The notes under the pieces were generated by a model. The model saw only the letters and a list, made by a program, of their open reading frames with translations. It had not been told where the DNA came from and searched no databases. Shown here in pieces: positions 42,060-51,514 of a DNA stretch of 64,000 nucleotides. Position 1 is the first letter of the stretch, and each line of letters starts with the position of its first letter. The stretch comes from Corella eumyota (lineage: Eukaryota > Chordata > Ascidiacea > Phlebobranchia > Corellidae), in assembly GCA_963082875.1 (NCBI GenBank), contig OY720102.1:12374990-12438989 (forward strand), given 5' to 3'. The position numbers and the translations under genes were made by a program.

Positions 42060-43870
42060 CCAATTTTGAAAGAAGATATCTTTAGTTCCTTAGAATTTAA
42101 AACTCTGAAATTTTAGTATGTTGTTTATTATCAGATTATGTTTGCATTCTCTTATTTACAACATTTAATTATCACTAATTACTAATTAATAAGTGTTTAT
42201 TTATTAAAATTTAAAGGTTGTTATTAATTTTTTAAATCTTGGTCAATTGTATATCATGATATTGGTAACTCAAAAATGAATTAAAATTTTAATTTTTATC
42301 ACTAATTACTAATTAATAGGTGTTTATTATAATTTAAAGGTTGTTATTAACTTTTTAAATTTTGGTCAATTGTATATCATGATATGAGTAACTCAAAAAC
42401 GAATTAAAATTTTAATTTTTATCACTAATTACTAATTAATAGGTGTTTGTTTATTAAAATTTAAGGGTTGTTATTAACTTTTTAAATCGTGGTCAATTGT
42501 ATATCATAATATTACTAACTCAAAAATGAATTAATATTTTAATTTTTATTACTAATTACTAACTAATAGGTGTTTGTTCATTAAAATTTTAAGATTGTTG
42601 TTAATTTACTAAATCTTGGTCAATTGTATACAAAGGTGGTCACCAAATCGTTAATGCGTTAAACGTTAAATAACGAAGTTGGATTTTTTGTTAAAGGTTA
42701 AATTTTAAGTTAATTTTAAAAATCGTTATCGGACCTGTTAACTTTCGTTAAATTGTACTTCCGTTAAATTAAGCCCGTTAACTCAATATTTTACAAGTAA
42801 ATCCATGGTAATATAAGGAATATATATGTTTAATATCGCCGTTTATCGGGTTTAAACGTTGCAATTTTTAAACGATGTAAGTAATTACTATCCGGTCACT
42901 GTTATTTGGGCATTAGGCCTGTGCCAGTTTTAAAAACTTCTTCTAAACCATTTTCGTCTAGTTAAAACATCGATTAAGAAAAATACTATTTTTTTATAAA
43001 AAAGGTAATTTCTTTGTTTGTTTTAATTAAATTTTAACGTTAACGTTCAATGATAACTTCCGTTACATTTGGTTTAATTTAACGAAAAAACGTTAGCGAA
43101 GTTACTATATTGTGTAACGAATAACCATTTAACGAAGTTGCTTTTTCGTTTAACTGTGCCCACCTATGATTGTATATCATGATATTAGTAACTCGAAAAT
43201 AAAATAGAATTTTAATTTTTATCACTAATTACTAATTAATAAGTGTTTGTTTATTAAAACTCAAAGGTTGTTGTTAATTTTTTGTCAAATGTATATCATG
43301 ATATTAGTAACTCAAAAAACGAATTAAAATTTTAATTTTTATCACTAATTATTAATTAATAGGTGTTTGTTTATTAAATTATAAAGGTTGTTATTAATTT
43401 TTAAAATTATGGTCAATTGTCTATCATGATATTGATAACTTGAAAATAAATTAAAATTTTTATTTTTGTCACTAAATACTAATTAATAGGTGTTTGTTTG
43501 TTTAAATTTAAAGATTGTTATTAAGTTTTTAAATCTTGTTCAATTTTATGTTATAATATTTATAACTCGAAAATAAATTAAAAATTAATTACTGTTTGTT
43601 TATTAAAATTTAAAGGTTGGTATTAATTTTTTAAATCTTGGTCAATTGTATATCATGATATTACTAACTCAAAAATGAATTAAAATTAAAATTTTGATTA
43701 CTAATTACTAATTAATAGGTGTTTGTTTATTCAAATTTAAAGATTGTTATTAGGTTTTTAAATTTTGGTCGGTTATATCTTATAATATTTATAATTTGAA
43801 GGTAATTAAAAAATAATTTTTGTTTGTTTGTTATATTTAAATGCTGGTTTGTTTATTAAAAATCAAAGGT
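42060..43870. repeat. ~125-bp tandem repeat, about ten degenerate units
   Basis: The phrase GGTCAATTGTATATCATGAT recurs near 42241, 42363, 42490, 42617, 43165, 43285, 43410, 43535, 43630 and 43767, a period of about 95-137 bp. Each unit also has ATCACTAATTACTAATTAAT and GGTGTTTGTTTATT. The run is split by the hAT-type MITE at 42631-43168. Units decay towards 43870. Confidence 0.9.
42631..43168 (+). mobile_element. hAT-type MITE copy 1 (538 bp) with 8-bp target duplication
   Basis: The element starts CAAAGGTGGTCACC and ends GTGCCCACCTATG, giving imperfect terminal inverted repeats of the CA-AGGTGGGCAC kind typical of hAT transposons. It is flanked by a perfect 8-bp direct repeat, ATTGTATA, at 42623-42630 and 43169-43176, which is the hAT target length. 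It interrupts a ~125-bp tandem unit whose sequence continues across the site. The interior is rich in GTTAA/CGTTAA motifs and has no open frame, so it is non-autonomous. Confidence 0.85.
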
Positions 43871-43980
43871 ATGTTATATTCTTGGTGAATGTTTATGCAT
43901 ATATTTTTTTATTTATAAAATTTTATGTTAAAAATAATCAAATAATTTCGAACCATATTTTATTTATCAAATAAATCTAG

Positions 43981-44034
43981 TTGAAACTGAACTATATTTC
44001 ACAATTAAATAAATTATTTTGTGGTGTTTGTTAT
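43981..44034. repeat. Satellite remnant beyond the insertion
   Basis: TTGAAACTGAACTATATTTC and the following bases match the diverged satellite subfamily (as at 11780-11830 and 17527-17577), including ACAATTAAATAAATT and GTGGTGTTTG. It ends where SINE-A sequence begins. It shows that the array once extended further right. Confidence 0.93.
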
Positions 44035-44039
44035 CTAAA

Positions 44040-44222
44040 CAGAGTAATATTTGTTAACCCAACTTTCGATAATTAAGCTGCTGATCAAGTGCTGGCTCAG
44101 CAGGAGTTTATACTGTTTATATCGCCTTACTCAAGGGCGCTACAGCACGAGTGTAGTGGGGATTTAACCCACGACCTCATGTGTAGCAAAGGGGCTTACC
44201 ACTTCACCACGCTGCCTGTCAT
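44040..44222 (-). mobile_element. SINE-A copy, tail deleted
   Basis: Minus-strand copy of the tRNA-headed SINE. The head is at the right (GTAGTGGGGATTTAACCCAC, box B region), and the body motif GCTGGCTCAGCAGGAGTTTA is intact. Most of the conserved 3' core is missing. It forms a head-to-head pair with the copy at 44305. A 76-codon open frame across it is incidental. Confidence 0.9.
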
Positions 44223-44304
44223 AATATTAATTATAACTGATAGACTAATATATAAGCTTAGTGGAAGTTACAGTGCCTTATTTAAGAGCGAATTAGTGGT
44301 AATC

Positions 44305-44593
44305 GGCAGCTTGGTGTAGTTGTAAAAACACTTGCTACACCACACATGAGGTCATGGGTTCAATCCCCACTGATCTCATGCTGTAGCACCTTTGAGTAAG
44401 GTGCTATAAACGGTAAAAACTCCTGCTGAGCCAGCACTTAATCAGCAGCATAATTATCAAGCAGTTATAATCAATAATATACCAAACTTCCACAGGCAAT
44501 TCGAGACTGGGTCGGAGTAACTGATGTTACTCTATGTTGAGGTCGCACATTTGACTTTCCCACATCGAGGATAAAAATATATAAAAAAATCGA
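44305..44593 (+). mobile_element. SINE-A copy, near full length (reference copy)
   Basis: Starts GGCAGCTTGGTGTAGT (box A-like). The box B arm GTGGG/CCCAC family motif appears here as CATGGGTTCAATCCCCA. The body has CTCCTGCTGAGCCAGCACTT and the 3' core GAGACTGGGTCGGAGTAAC. It ends CCCACATCGAGGATAAAAAT followed by TA/A-rich sequence. Length is about 290 bp. The parts indicate RNA polymerase III transcription and mobilisation by a partner LINE not seen here. Confidence 0.93.
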
Positions 44594-44648
44594 ACCCATG
44601 ACTTTATGTTGTGAAGCCGAGTGCCCTGTCAGCTGGCATACTGCTAAA
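44589..44648 (-). mobile_element. tRNA-like head fragment
   Basis: In the minus direction this reads as a tRNA-like T arm (CATGGGTTCGATT) and an upstream box A-like region, abutting the tail of the preceding SINE. The degenerate head resembles, but is not identical to, SINE-A. Confidence 0.55.
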
Positions 44649-45247
44649 AAAAAATTAAAAATGCAATAACTTAAACATTTTCTTTATAATTTACAATTTT
44701 AATAAAACAATACTGATTTGTAATGTGTCATAAACTCGCAAAAATGCATATTTGAAAAAGATTTGCAAATCGATTTCGTGACTTATGTTAAATTTGAAGT
44801 TCTTATAAAAAGAACAATGTTTATAAATTACAGAAATTTTAAAAACATTTTAATCTTACCTTTAGATAAATAGTTATTGTAAATTTCGAGTTATAATATA
44901 TATATAATTAAGTTTTTACATATTTTAAAATAACGAGTAAATTTAAAAACGCTAAACTTAATAATTTTGGTATGAATTTGAAAGATTTTTATGAAAACAA
45001 TACAGTAAAACTTATATGATTCATACAACGAACGATGTGAATTATTATATTAGACTAAAATGATTAAAATACAGTATACAGTTAATAGAAATAAAAACAA
45101 AAAATAAAATATATAACTGACATATACCTCAAAAAAATCAATTTTTTATGCTTTCGTTGCTAGAAAAATACTTAAAAATTTAAATGTTTTTTAAAATATT
45201 ATATTTTTTTCCAACTAAATTAAGTTTTTACTAATTGTTTGCTAAAA
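44649..45247. other. AT-rich flank downstream of SNAP-25, nothing recognised
   Basis: Very AT-rich sequence with no open frame, repeat family or RNA gene that I could identify. It lies between the SINE cluster next to the satellite and the SNAP-25 3' end. Confidence 0.6.
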
Positions 45248-45253
45248 TTTATT
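45248..45253 (-). terminator. Candidate polyadenylation signal of SNAP-25
   Basis: AATAAA in the minus direction, about 120 nt beyond the stop codon. In DNA this AT-rich the hexamer is common by chance, so this is only the first good candidate. Confidence 0.45.
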
Positions 45254-45373
45254 CAAAATACATAATTTGTTTGAAATTTATGCAACTAAATTAAAATAAT
45301 TAAATATTATGTCATTTCTACACTAGTTCATATTTATACATTGCACAAAATGTTTTTTTTTAAATAAAAAAAA

Positions 45374-48300
45374 TTAATTTTTTAAGATTTTTGTTGCCCG
45401 TTCATTAGCTGCACTTATTCGAGTGTTATTAGAATCCGCCTAAAAAAAAATTAATTTTAATCAACAGTGTGGTAAAGAAAAAAAAAATTTTATATTTATT
45501 TATCCTCAATGTGAGAAGGTTAACTTCATGGCTTGAACATAGAGTAACAACTGTTACCCCGACCTAGTCTTAAGTTGCCTTGCCAGCTTGGGATATTATT
45601 AATTATACCCTTTTACTCAGGGGTGCTACAGTATAGAGCAGTCGGAATCAAACCAAGAACCTCATGTAGTAAAACCAAGTGTTTTAATTGCTATACAAAC
45701 ACTATTAAATAATCATTTAAAACTTTGTGTTTAGAAAGATAAAGCATAGTTGAGTAATTGCGTGGTGTAGTGGTAAGAACACTTGCTACAAATGAGGTCG
45801 TGGGTTTGATCCACATTGCTTATAGCTGTTGCGTCTTTGAGTAAGGCACTATAAACGGTATAAACTCCTGCTGAGGCAGCACTTCAGCAATATAATTACC
45901 GGGCAATTATAAAAATATCCCAAACTGCAAAGTCAACTCGAGACTGGGTCGGAGTAACTGACGTTACTCTATGTTTAGGTTGCGCATTTAACCTTTTCAC
46001 ATCGAGGATAAAAATATATACAAAAAAATATAAAACTAAAAAATTACCTTATAGTTGATTCTGTCGATTTGCTGATTTTGCGAACTAATTTCGTTGCCCA
46101 TATCTAACGCCATGTGCTTTAGGTTTCCAATCACACCGGCAACTTGGGTTAAGTTTTCTTCCATTTCAGTCTCTCGGGCATCATCGGTTATTCTAAATTC
46201 ACAAAATATTAGGTTTTTTTAATATTTTTCCAGTTTTTACGGTTTATTTAGGATGTTTAAAGTGCTATATTGAATAGTTTTGCAATTTTGTAGGTGATAT
46301 ATATAGCACATTAGTATGGTTGACACTTAATCATCAATGGCTTTAGAACCTCTAAAAAAATGTCTGTGGTACTTACAATTTAATTTTTTAAAATACTGGA
46401 AAATAATTAAAATAAAAAACCAGGTTACCATATTTTTTCGTGTGATGAAGAAAGTACTAAGTAGTGTTGTAAATTTATACAAGCTAGTACTTTCTACGTC
46501 ATCACAAACAGGGCTTCCCTTTTCTTTTTAATTAAATTTTTTTTTAAAGTTGTATAACTTAAAAATTAAGTGAAATTATTTGAAGTTAAAACCATTTTTG
46601 TGTTCAGTGAAAGTACTAGCGTGTATACATTCACTACGCTACTTAGTACTTTCTACGTCACACAAAAAAAATGGTAACCTGGTTTTTTATGTTAATCATT
46701 TTCCAGTATTTTTAAAAATTTAATTGTAAGTAACACAGACATTTTTTAAAGGTTCTAAAGCCATTTTGTAATTCATTGTCAAACATACTAATGTGCTATA
46801 TACAAAAAATAAAAAATCCAAGGACCAAAAACTTAAAATATCATAAAATTTAAAATAATAAAAGCCAAGTGATATCTGAGATTACTAAAAGACTATTTTT
46901 AAAACAAAAATCAATTATAGCTAATTAATTATTGATATATTTACAAAAGCTTTTTTTTCTTATCAATTATTCATAAATTTTAAGCAAAAATCTATAACTT
47001 TGAATTTTATTATTCTTTATTCATCTTTTAAAAGTGTTAAAAAAAATTTAAATAAAATATTTAAAAAAATATATATTTTTTTATAAATTACCTTTTAACG
47101 AACCCACCCCCAACTTGCGCTTGTTCACGGGGGTCTTGAATTCGAGCCGGTTGATTATTCACAACTTTGCCATCATCGTTACTCTGCCAAGTCTTTTTGT
47201 AATCGTCGCCTTTTTCGAAATTTTTAGCTCTAAAAAAAAATTTTAAATGTAAAATAGGTATTGTAAAATATTTATTTTTACATAAATATTTATTTATCCT
47301 CGATGTGGGAAAGTCGAATGTGCAACCTAAACATAGAGTAACATTTGTTACTCTGACCCAGTCTCGAGTTGCCCTTGGCAATGTGGGATATTATAGATTA
47401 TAATTGCCCGATAACTTAACTGCACTCAAGTGCTGACTCGGCAGGAGTTCATGCTGTTTAAGCACTTAACTCAAGTGCGCTACAGGATGAGGTCATTGGG
47501 AATTGAACCAACAACCTAATGTGTGGTGTAGCAAGTGTTCTTACCACTACACCATGCTACCGGTTAAAAAAAATCAATGCCAGCAATGGGAATTGAACTC
47601 ACAATCCCATGATGGTGTAGCAATTGTTCTAACTATGACACTACGCCGCCAGTTATAAAAAAAAAAATTAATGCTAGCAGTGAGAATCGAACCGAGAAAC
47701 TTAACTTACTTGTTCCAGGGACAAACACATAAACCGCAACATTTTTCCAAGCCGTCTAAATTCTTCTCAGCTTGTTTCATGTCTTTGTTTATTTGATCCA
47801 TTCCTTCTTCAACTCGGTCAAGTTGCTCTGAAATAAAAAAAATAATTTTTTTTAATTAAAAAAAATATTTTTAAATATTAATTTTTATTAAAATGTATTT
47901 TTTTTGTTTGTTTTTCCTCATTGTAAAAAAGGTCAACTTTTTGACCTAAACATAGAGTAACATTTGTTACCCCAACTCAGTCTTAAATTGCCTTTGGCAA
48001 GTTTGAAATATTATTTATTATAATTGCCTAATATTTAAACTGCCAATAAGTTTTTGGCTTAGTGTGCTTTTTTAAAGCATTTACAACATAGCATCAGTGG
48101 GGATCAAACCCTGGACCTTGTGTGGTGAACCCAAGACTTCTAATCAATACACCATGCTGTCAGTCACATACATATGGCAGCGTGGTGTAGTGGTAAGAAC
48201 ACTTGCTACACAACACATGATGTCGTTGGTTTAATCCCCATTGATCTCATGCTGTGGCGCTCTTGAGTATGGCGCTATAAACGGTATGAACTCCTGCTGA

Positions 48301-51300
48301 GCCAATACTTAATCAGCAGCATAATTATCGGGAAATCTATAATATCCCAAACTGCCACAGGCAACTCAAGACTGGGTCGGAGTAACTGTTACTTTATGTT
48401 TAGGTCGCGCATTGGACTTTTCCACATCGAGGATAAAGATATATACAAAAAAATATATATGCATTTGGCACCCCTAATTTGAATTAAATTTTTTTGGGAT
48501 CAATGCCCATGCATATATGTGCCTTTTTTAGAAAAAATAAAATTAATTTTAACTTTTATAAAAGTAATATTATAACAATAAACAAAAGTTTCGTGTGAAT
48601 ATATTACCTCCCTGTTCATCCAACATAACAAGAGTTCTAATCCCAGCATCTTGGGTCTATTAATTAAAACAAATCACAAATTTTATACTAAAAAATTTAA
48701 TAAAAAATTAAATTAAAGTTATCCTCGACATTTTTTTATGGTTACTATAGGTGGGCACCGTTACTTGAAAAATCAAATTCGATAATTAAAACGTGAACTT
48801 CGATAAAAAAAAACGTTACTTAAATATATCGGAAGTTACCAAGAACGCTATAAAGACTACTGTCGACTGTACTATTAAACTTAAAAGTCTTAATAATCAG
48901 GCGCATTGAGAAGCAAATAAAAACTAAGCAAATTGCGCCACATTTTTCACAATTATTAATTAGTTACGCCACTGTTTACAATGTAAGCATACGAGTTATC
49001 TTTAAAAGGTTGTAACAATAAATACAATTTATTTAATTAACATTTCTATCTGCTTATTAAAGTCAAGTTTCGAGTAAACTTCTATATTATACCGACTAAT
49101 GCGTTTTTGTAGTGCATTTCTGTTCGAAAACAACATTTTTTAAATCGTAAGATGTCAATGAACCACATAAAATTGAATATTTAAAACATTTTTGGTATTT
49201 ACATACTTTATTTAACGGAAGCACATCAATGTAATGAAAGTTAAGAGATCCGTTTATGATTTTTAAAGTTAACTTAAAGAGATGGTCACAGAGTTTCTTT
49301 TTTTTAATTATGTTGGAATTTTTTCAACTTGCACGAGGATATGATTATTTTAAAAATTGGTCAGGTAGTTTTTGAGATATAGTAATTTGAAGGTAAATAT
49401 TGTAAATAGGGAAAGTCCCAACGCTCGCGAGTCACGCACGACGTCATCTTCGTAAGTCATTTGCTGGCAGACATAGGAAAATGACCTTATTTTGTCCTCT
49501 CTGAGCCATTTGTTGTACTTTTTTTTAAATTTTTTTTGCAAAAAACAAACTTAGCATGAAAAGCAAAATTTATCCATATTATATAAGACAGTTGTTACTT
49601 TTCATGTATTTTTAATTGGGTTTGTTAATCAACGATTAACGCATTAACGATTTGGTGCCCACCTTTGATGCCTTTTCTCATCGGGGATAAATAAATACAA
49701 AAAAGTTCAAGAAATATATGTTTACCTCTTCCACTAACCCAACCATCCTTCTCGTGCTTTCAAGACTCTAAAAAATAAAAAAACAATATTTTTAGAGGTA
49801 AAGTTTAAAATAATTTTAATAAACTTTAAAAATCAAAATTTGGCAAGAGCCTAAACTATAATTGACCCATTAAATTATTACAGAAATAGTTAAATCATGC
49901 TAAAAATACCGTTTCAAGGTGCTCATACTAGGTTGAACTTGACTTTAAATAGTCTAATTTAGATATTTGCAAAGATAGCAGACCACGTTAGTCTTTAACC
50001 AACGGGAAAGTACAATTATTACCAGTGTTAGCTATCAATTTTTTTATAACTATCAATTTTACGCCTAAAATTCAATATTTTTCAGATATTCTTAGGGATG
50101 CCACATATATTTGGCACTTATTATTACTATAAATGGGGGTGCATGCACCGTCTGCACCCCCAGGATCGACGCCAGTGATTACAGATAAAATAAATTTTGC
50201 ATAAAAAATATTTGTAATCCTTTAAAAATTTGACTTATTTTAAAAAAAATATAATGTAATGTTTATCTTACTTGGTGAAAATACTTTTATTTAGTATTTA
50301 ATAAAATAGTATACTGAACGCGTAAAAGTTCATAAAATACACTTTTATTTAGTCTATAGCCCTTTTTACGTAGGCATATATATATAAAAGCTCTTCAAAG
50401 CTCTTCAGAACAAATACACTTTTTACTTAGTAAAATTTTATGCATAATAAATTTCAGATTTTTACATTTTCGTTTGGACTTAAAATGATATTGCTATCAG
50501 CGGTAAGTAGTTTTGCCAACGTTAAACACTTTATAATCCATGAATACGTGTTTTTTGGCAAAATTTGAGAATTTAAGAAGGTCGTATACAGTAGGAAAGA
50601 AATTAGGGGGACCGTAGTGTAATTATGTTTTGTCTAGAACCGGACAACATACGTGACCCTTAAATTTTAACACAAAATTGAACTTCGTTAATTAACGATT
50701 AATATTTTTCTGTCCACCTTTGTGCACTACATATTGCCTGCATTTTCACATTAATATAATATATATACTATTTATGTTTTAAATTTTGGACAACGCTTTT
50801 AAAAATTAGATAGCGCGCTTTAACATTTAAAATTTATTAACAATATACTAGGTAAAAAATGGCTTTTACAGTTGATGCTTAGGTAACTGAGAATAATTAA
50901 CAAGTTATTAGAAAAAAAACAACCAATTTCTTAATTTTTTTTTGTATATATATATCTTTATCCTCGATGTAGGAAGGTCGAATGCTCAAACTAAACTTAA
51001 AGTAACATTTTTTACCCAGACCCAGTCTCGAGTTGCCTGTGGCAGTTTGGGATATTATGGAGTCTATAATTGCCCGGTAATTATACTGCTGATTAAGTGC
51101 TAGTTCAGCAGGAATTTGTATCGTTTATTACGTCCTTACTTAAGGGCGCTACAGCATAAGAGCAGTGGGAATTAAACCCCCGACCTCATGGTGGTGTAGC
51201 TAGTGTTCTTACCACTACACCATGCTGCCGGTTAACATTTAAGATGAAAAAAGCTACCTTTTTAAAGTTTTATAATCAATTTACCTCATCTGTTATTTGG

Positions 51301-51356
51301 TTGGCTCTTAACTGCATGTCAGCTAATTCATTTCGTATTTCATCATCATCTGCCAT
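45374..51356 (-). CDS. SNAP25: SNAP-25, neuronal Q-SNARE, complete, 7 coding exons, 209 aa
   Basis: SNAP-25 supplies two of the four helices of the neuronal SNARE complex and drives synaptic-vesicle fusion at the plasma membrane. Exons in transcript order are 51285-51356, 49726-49767, 48608-48656, 47710-47827, 47092-47229, 46048-46192 and 45374-45439. All have GT/AG borders and the frame stays open. Residues 1-24 begin [15 protein letters not shown]. The first SNARE helix includes ESTRRM and [20 protein letters not shown], with ionic-layer Gln53. The palmitoylation cluster [12 protein letters not shown] (83-94) has four cysteines. The linker ends in [13 protein letters not shown]. The second helix has [14 protein letters not shown] with ionic-layer Gln178 and ends in ILKN. 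Human SNAP-25 has 206 aa, so the length is right. The start has no upstream in-frame alternative, and an acceptor-like site lies 48 nt upstream. Introns of 480-1517 bp hold SINEs, a hAT MITE and a fold-back element. Only one copy of each SNARE exon was seen, so no alternative exon pair like vertebrate exon 5 is evident. Confidence 0.97.
45494..45712 (-). mobile_element. SINE-A copy, decayed, SNAP-25 intron 6
   Basis: Tail at the left (TATCCTCAATGTGAGAAGG), 3' core GACCTAGTCTTAAGTTGCC, and head at the right (AACCTCATGTAGTAAAACC). The middle is internally shortened. Forms a head-to-head pair with 45757-46028, separated by ~44 bp, and is visibly older than that partner. Confidence 0.85.
45757..46028 (+). 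mobile_element. SINE-A copy, near complete, SNAP-25 intron 6
   Basis: Head GCGTGGTGTAGTGGTAAGAA, box B GTGGGTTTGATCC, 3' core GAGACTGGGTCGGAGTAAC and tail CATCGAGGATAAAAATATAT. Its tail ends only ~20 nt from the 5' splice site of SNAP-25 exon 6, in antisense orientation to the gene. Confidence 0.92.
46306..46796. mobile_element. Fold-back MITE in SNAP-25 intron 5, ~490 bp
   Basis: Begins GCACATTAGTATGGTTGAC and ends GTCAAACATACTAATGTGC. The arms stay complementary for roughly 160 bp each (AATGGCTTTAGAACCT, CCAGGTTACCAT and TACTTTCTACGTCA are all found in inverse). TATA flanks both ends (46302-46305, 46797-46800), so the target duplication may be TA or TATA. The centre contains further hairpins around AGTACTAAGTAG and CTAGTACTTTCTACG. 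A 64-codon open frame inside is incidental. The transposase family is not determined. Confidence 0.85.
47284..47566 (-). mobile_element. SINE-A copy, near full length, SNAP-25 intron 4
   Basis: Tail TATTTATCCTCGATGTGGGA lies ~55 bp from SNAP-25 exon 5. The 3' core is GACCCAGTCTCGAGTTGCCC and the head ends CTACACCATGCTACCGG at the right. The minus-strand frame from this SINE stays open into exon 5, which is why a 97-codon frame is seen there; that frame is not a real alternative start. Confidence 0.93.
47572..47700 (-). mobile_element. Two extra tRNA-like heads next to SINE-A
   Basis: After the complete head at 47566, two further head-only units follow in the same orientation. One is at 47575-47655 (GGGAATTGAACTCACAATCC, box B; CTACGCCGCCAG, 5' end). 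The other is a partial at 47668-47700 (GAGAATCGAACCGAG). The second runs up to the 3' edge of SNAP-25 exon 4. Confidence 0.8.
47910..48168 (-). mobile_element. SINE-A copy, decayed, SNAP-25 intron 3
   Basis: Tail TTTCCTCATTGTAAAAAAGG, core CAACTCAGTCTTAAATTGCC, and head at right with GTGGGGATCAAACCCTGG and ACACCATGCTGTCAG. Head-to-head with the next copy, only ~7 bp apart, and clearly more diverged than it. Confidence 0.88.
48176..48460 (+). mobile_element. SINE-A copy, full length, SNAP-25 intron 3
   Basis: Head GGCAGCGTGGTGTAGTGGTA, box B region GTTGGTTTAATCCCC, 3' core AAGACTGGGTCGGAGTAAC, tail CATCGAGGATAAAGATATAT. Partner of 47910-48168 in an inverted pair. Confidence 0.93.
48746..49667 (-). 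mobile_element. hAT-type MITE copy 2 (~920 bp), SNAP-25 intron 2
   Basis: Left end TATAGGTGGGCACCG, right end CGATTTGGTGCCCACCTTTG. In inverse orientation its right end matches the start of copy 1 for about 35 bp (CACCAAATCGTTAATGCGTT is shared). An 8-bp target duplication is not clear (ATGGTTAC against ATGCCTTT). The interior holds a shared repeat at 49305-49395. A 63-codon minus-strand open frame inside has no recognisable product. Confidence 0.75.
49305..49395 (+). repeat. Dispersed ~91-bp repeat, copy 1
   Basis: Shares TGTTGGAATTTTTTCAACTT and TAGTTTTTGAGATAT with 60247-60337 in the same orientation, at roughly 85% identity by eye. It lies inside hAT-type MITE copy 2, so this MITE or a relative may have supplied both copies. 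Confidence 0.8.
49768..50679. other. SNAP-25 intron 1, mostly unassigned
   Basis: AT-rich intronic sequence. One GC-richer patch near 50135-50175 (GGGGGTGCATGCACCG then CTGCACCCCCAGGATCGACG) is palindrome-like and looks like a fragment of an unidentified repeat. No exon was recognised. Confidence 0.5.
50680..50722 (-). mobile_element. Terminal fragment resembling the hAT-type MITE
   Basis: ACTTCGTTAATTAACGATTA followed by CTGTCCACCTTTG resembles the right end of copy 2 (GATTAACG and GCCCACCTTTG). No matching left end was found, so boundaries and completeness are unknown. Confidence 0.5.
50943..51235 (-). mobile_element. SINE-A copy, full length, SNAP-25 intron 1
   Basis: Tail TATATCTTTATCCTCGATGT, core GACCCAGTCTCGAGTTGCC, body CTGATTAAGTGCTAG, head ending CTACACCATGCTGCCGG. 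It lies ~50 bp from the 5' splice site of SNAP-25 exon 1, in the same orientation as the gene. Confidence 0.93.
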
Positions 51357-51403
51357 TTTTAGGGGGATTAATTTTTTCTTTATTTAAAATTATTTAAAAA
51401 AAA

Positions 51404-51417
51404 TCTGAATCAAAAAA
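51404..51417 (-). promoter_or_regulatory. Acceptor-like site upstream of the SNAP-25 start
   Basis: In the minus direction a long T tract leads into GATTCAG, with the AG at 51405-51406, 48 nt before the ATG. No donor with a plausible upstream exon was sought beyond this. It could join a 5' UTR exon or receive a trans-spliced leader. Confidence 0.45.
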
Positions 51418-51514
51418 AAATATTTATTTAAAAATATAAATATTTCTCCAGTGGAAAAACCTTTAGAAACTTTTGAAATAAACCTAAAACAAACAAAAGA
51501 GTTTTTTGATGTCG

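Larger units (their letters stand above)
41929..43980. mobile_element. 2-kb insertion in the satellite edge, with short inverted ends
   Basis: Satellite sequence stops at 41928 inside a monomer and resumes at 43981 only ~43 bp further along the consensus. Near the two ends ATGGTTCGAAAT (41946-41957) is matched perfectly in inverse orientation by ATTTCGAACCAT (43945-43956). The interior holds a TTA microsatellite, ~125-bp tandem units and a nested MITE. No coding sequence was found. It may be a non-autonomous element rich in tandem repeats; no target-site duplication is clear, so the class is unknown. Confidence 0.6.

Noticed and set aside
44089-44319. 76-codon plus-strand open frame
   Set aside because: Lies antisense across a SINE-A copy and its flank; similar frames occur wherever this SINE is intact.
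46337-46531. 64-codon plus-strand open frame
   Set aside because: Lies in one arm of the fold-back MITE, with no transposase motif.
47230-47381. N-terminal extension of the minus-strand frame into SNAP-25 exon 5
   Set aside because: It translates SINE-A and intron 4; SNAP-25 homology starts exactly at the acceptor at 47229, and the true start is in exon 1.
49350-49541. 63-codon minus-strand open frame
   Set aside because: Inside hAT-type MITE copy 2, with no hAT transposase motif.
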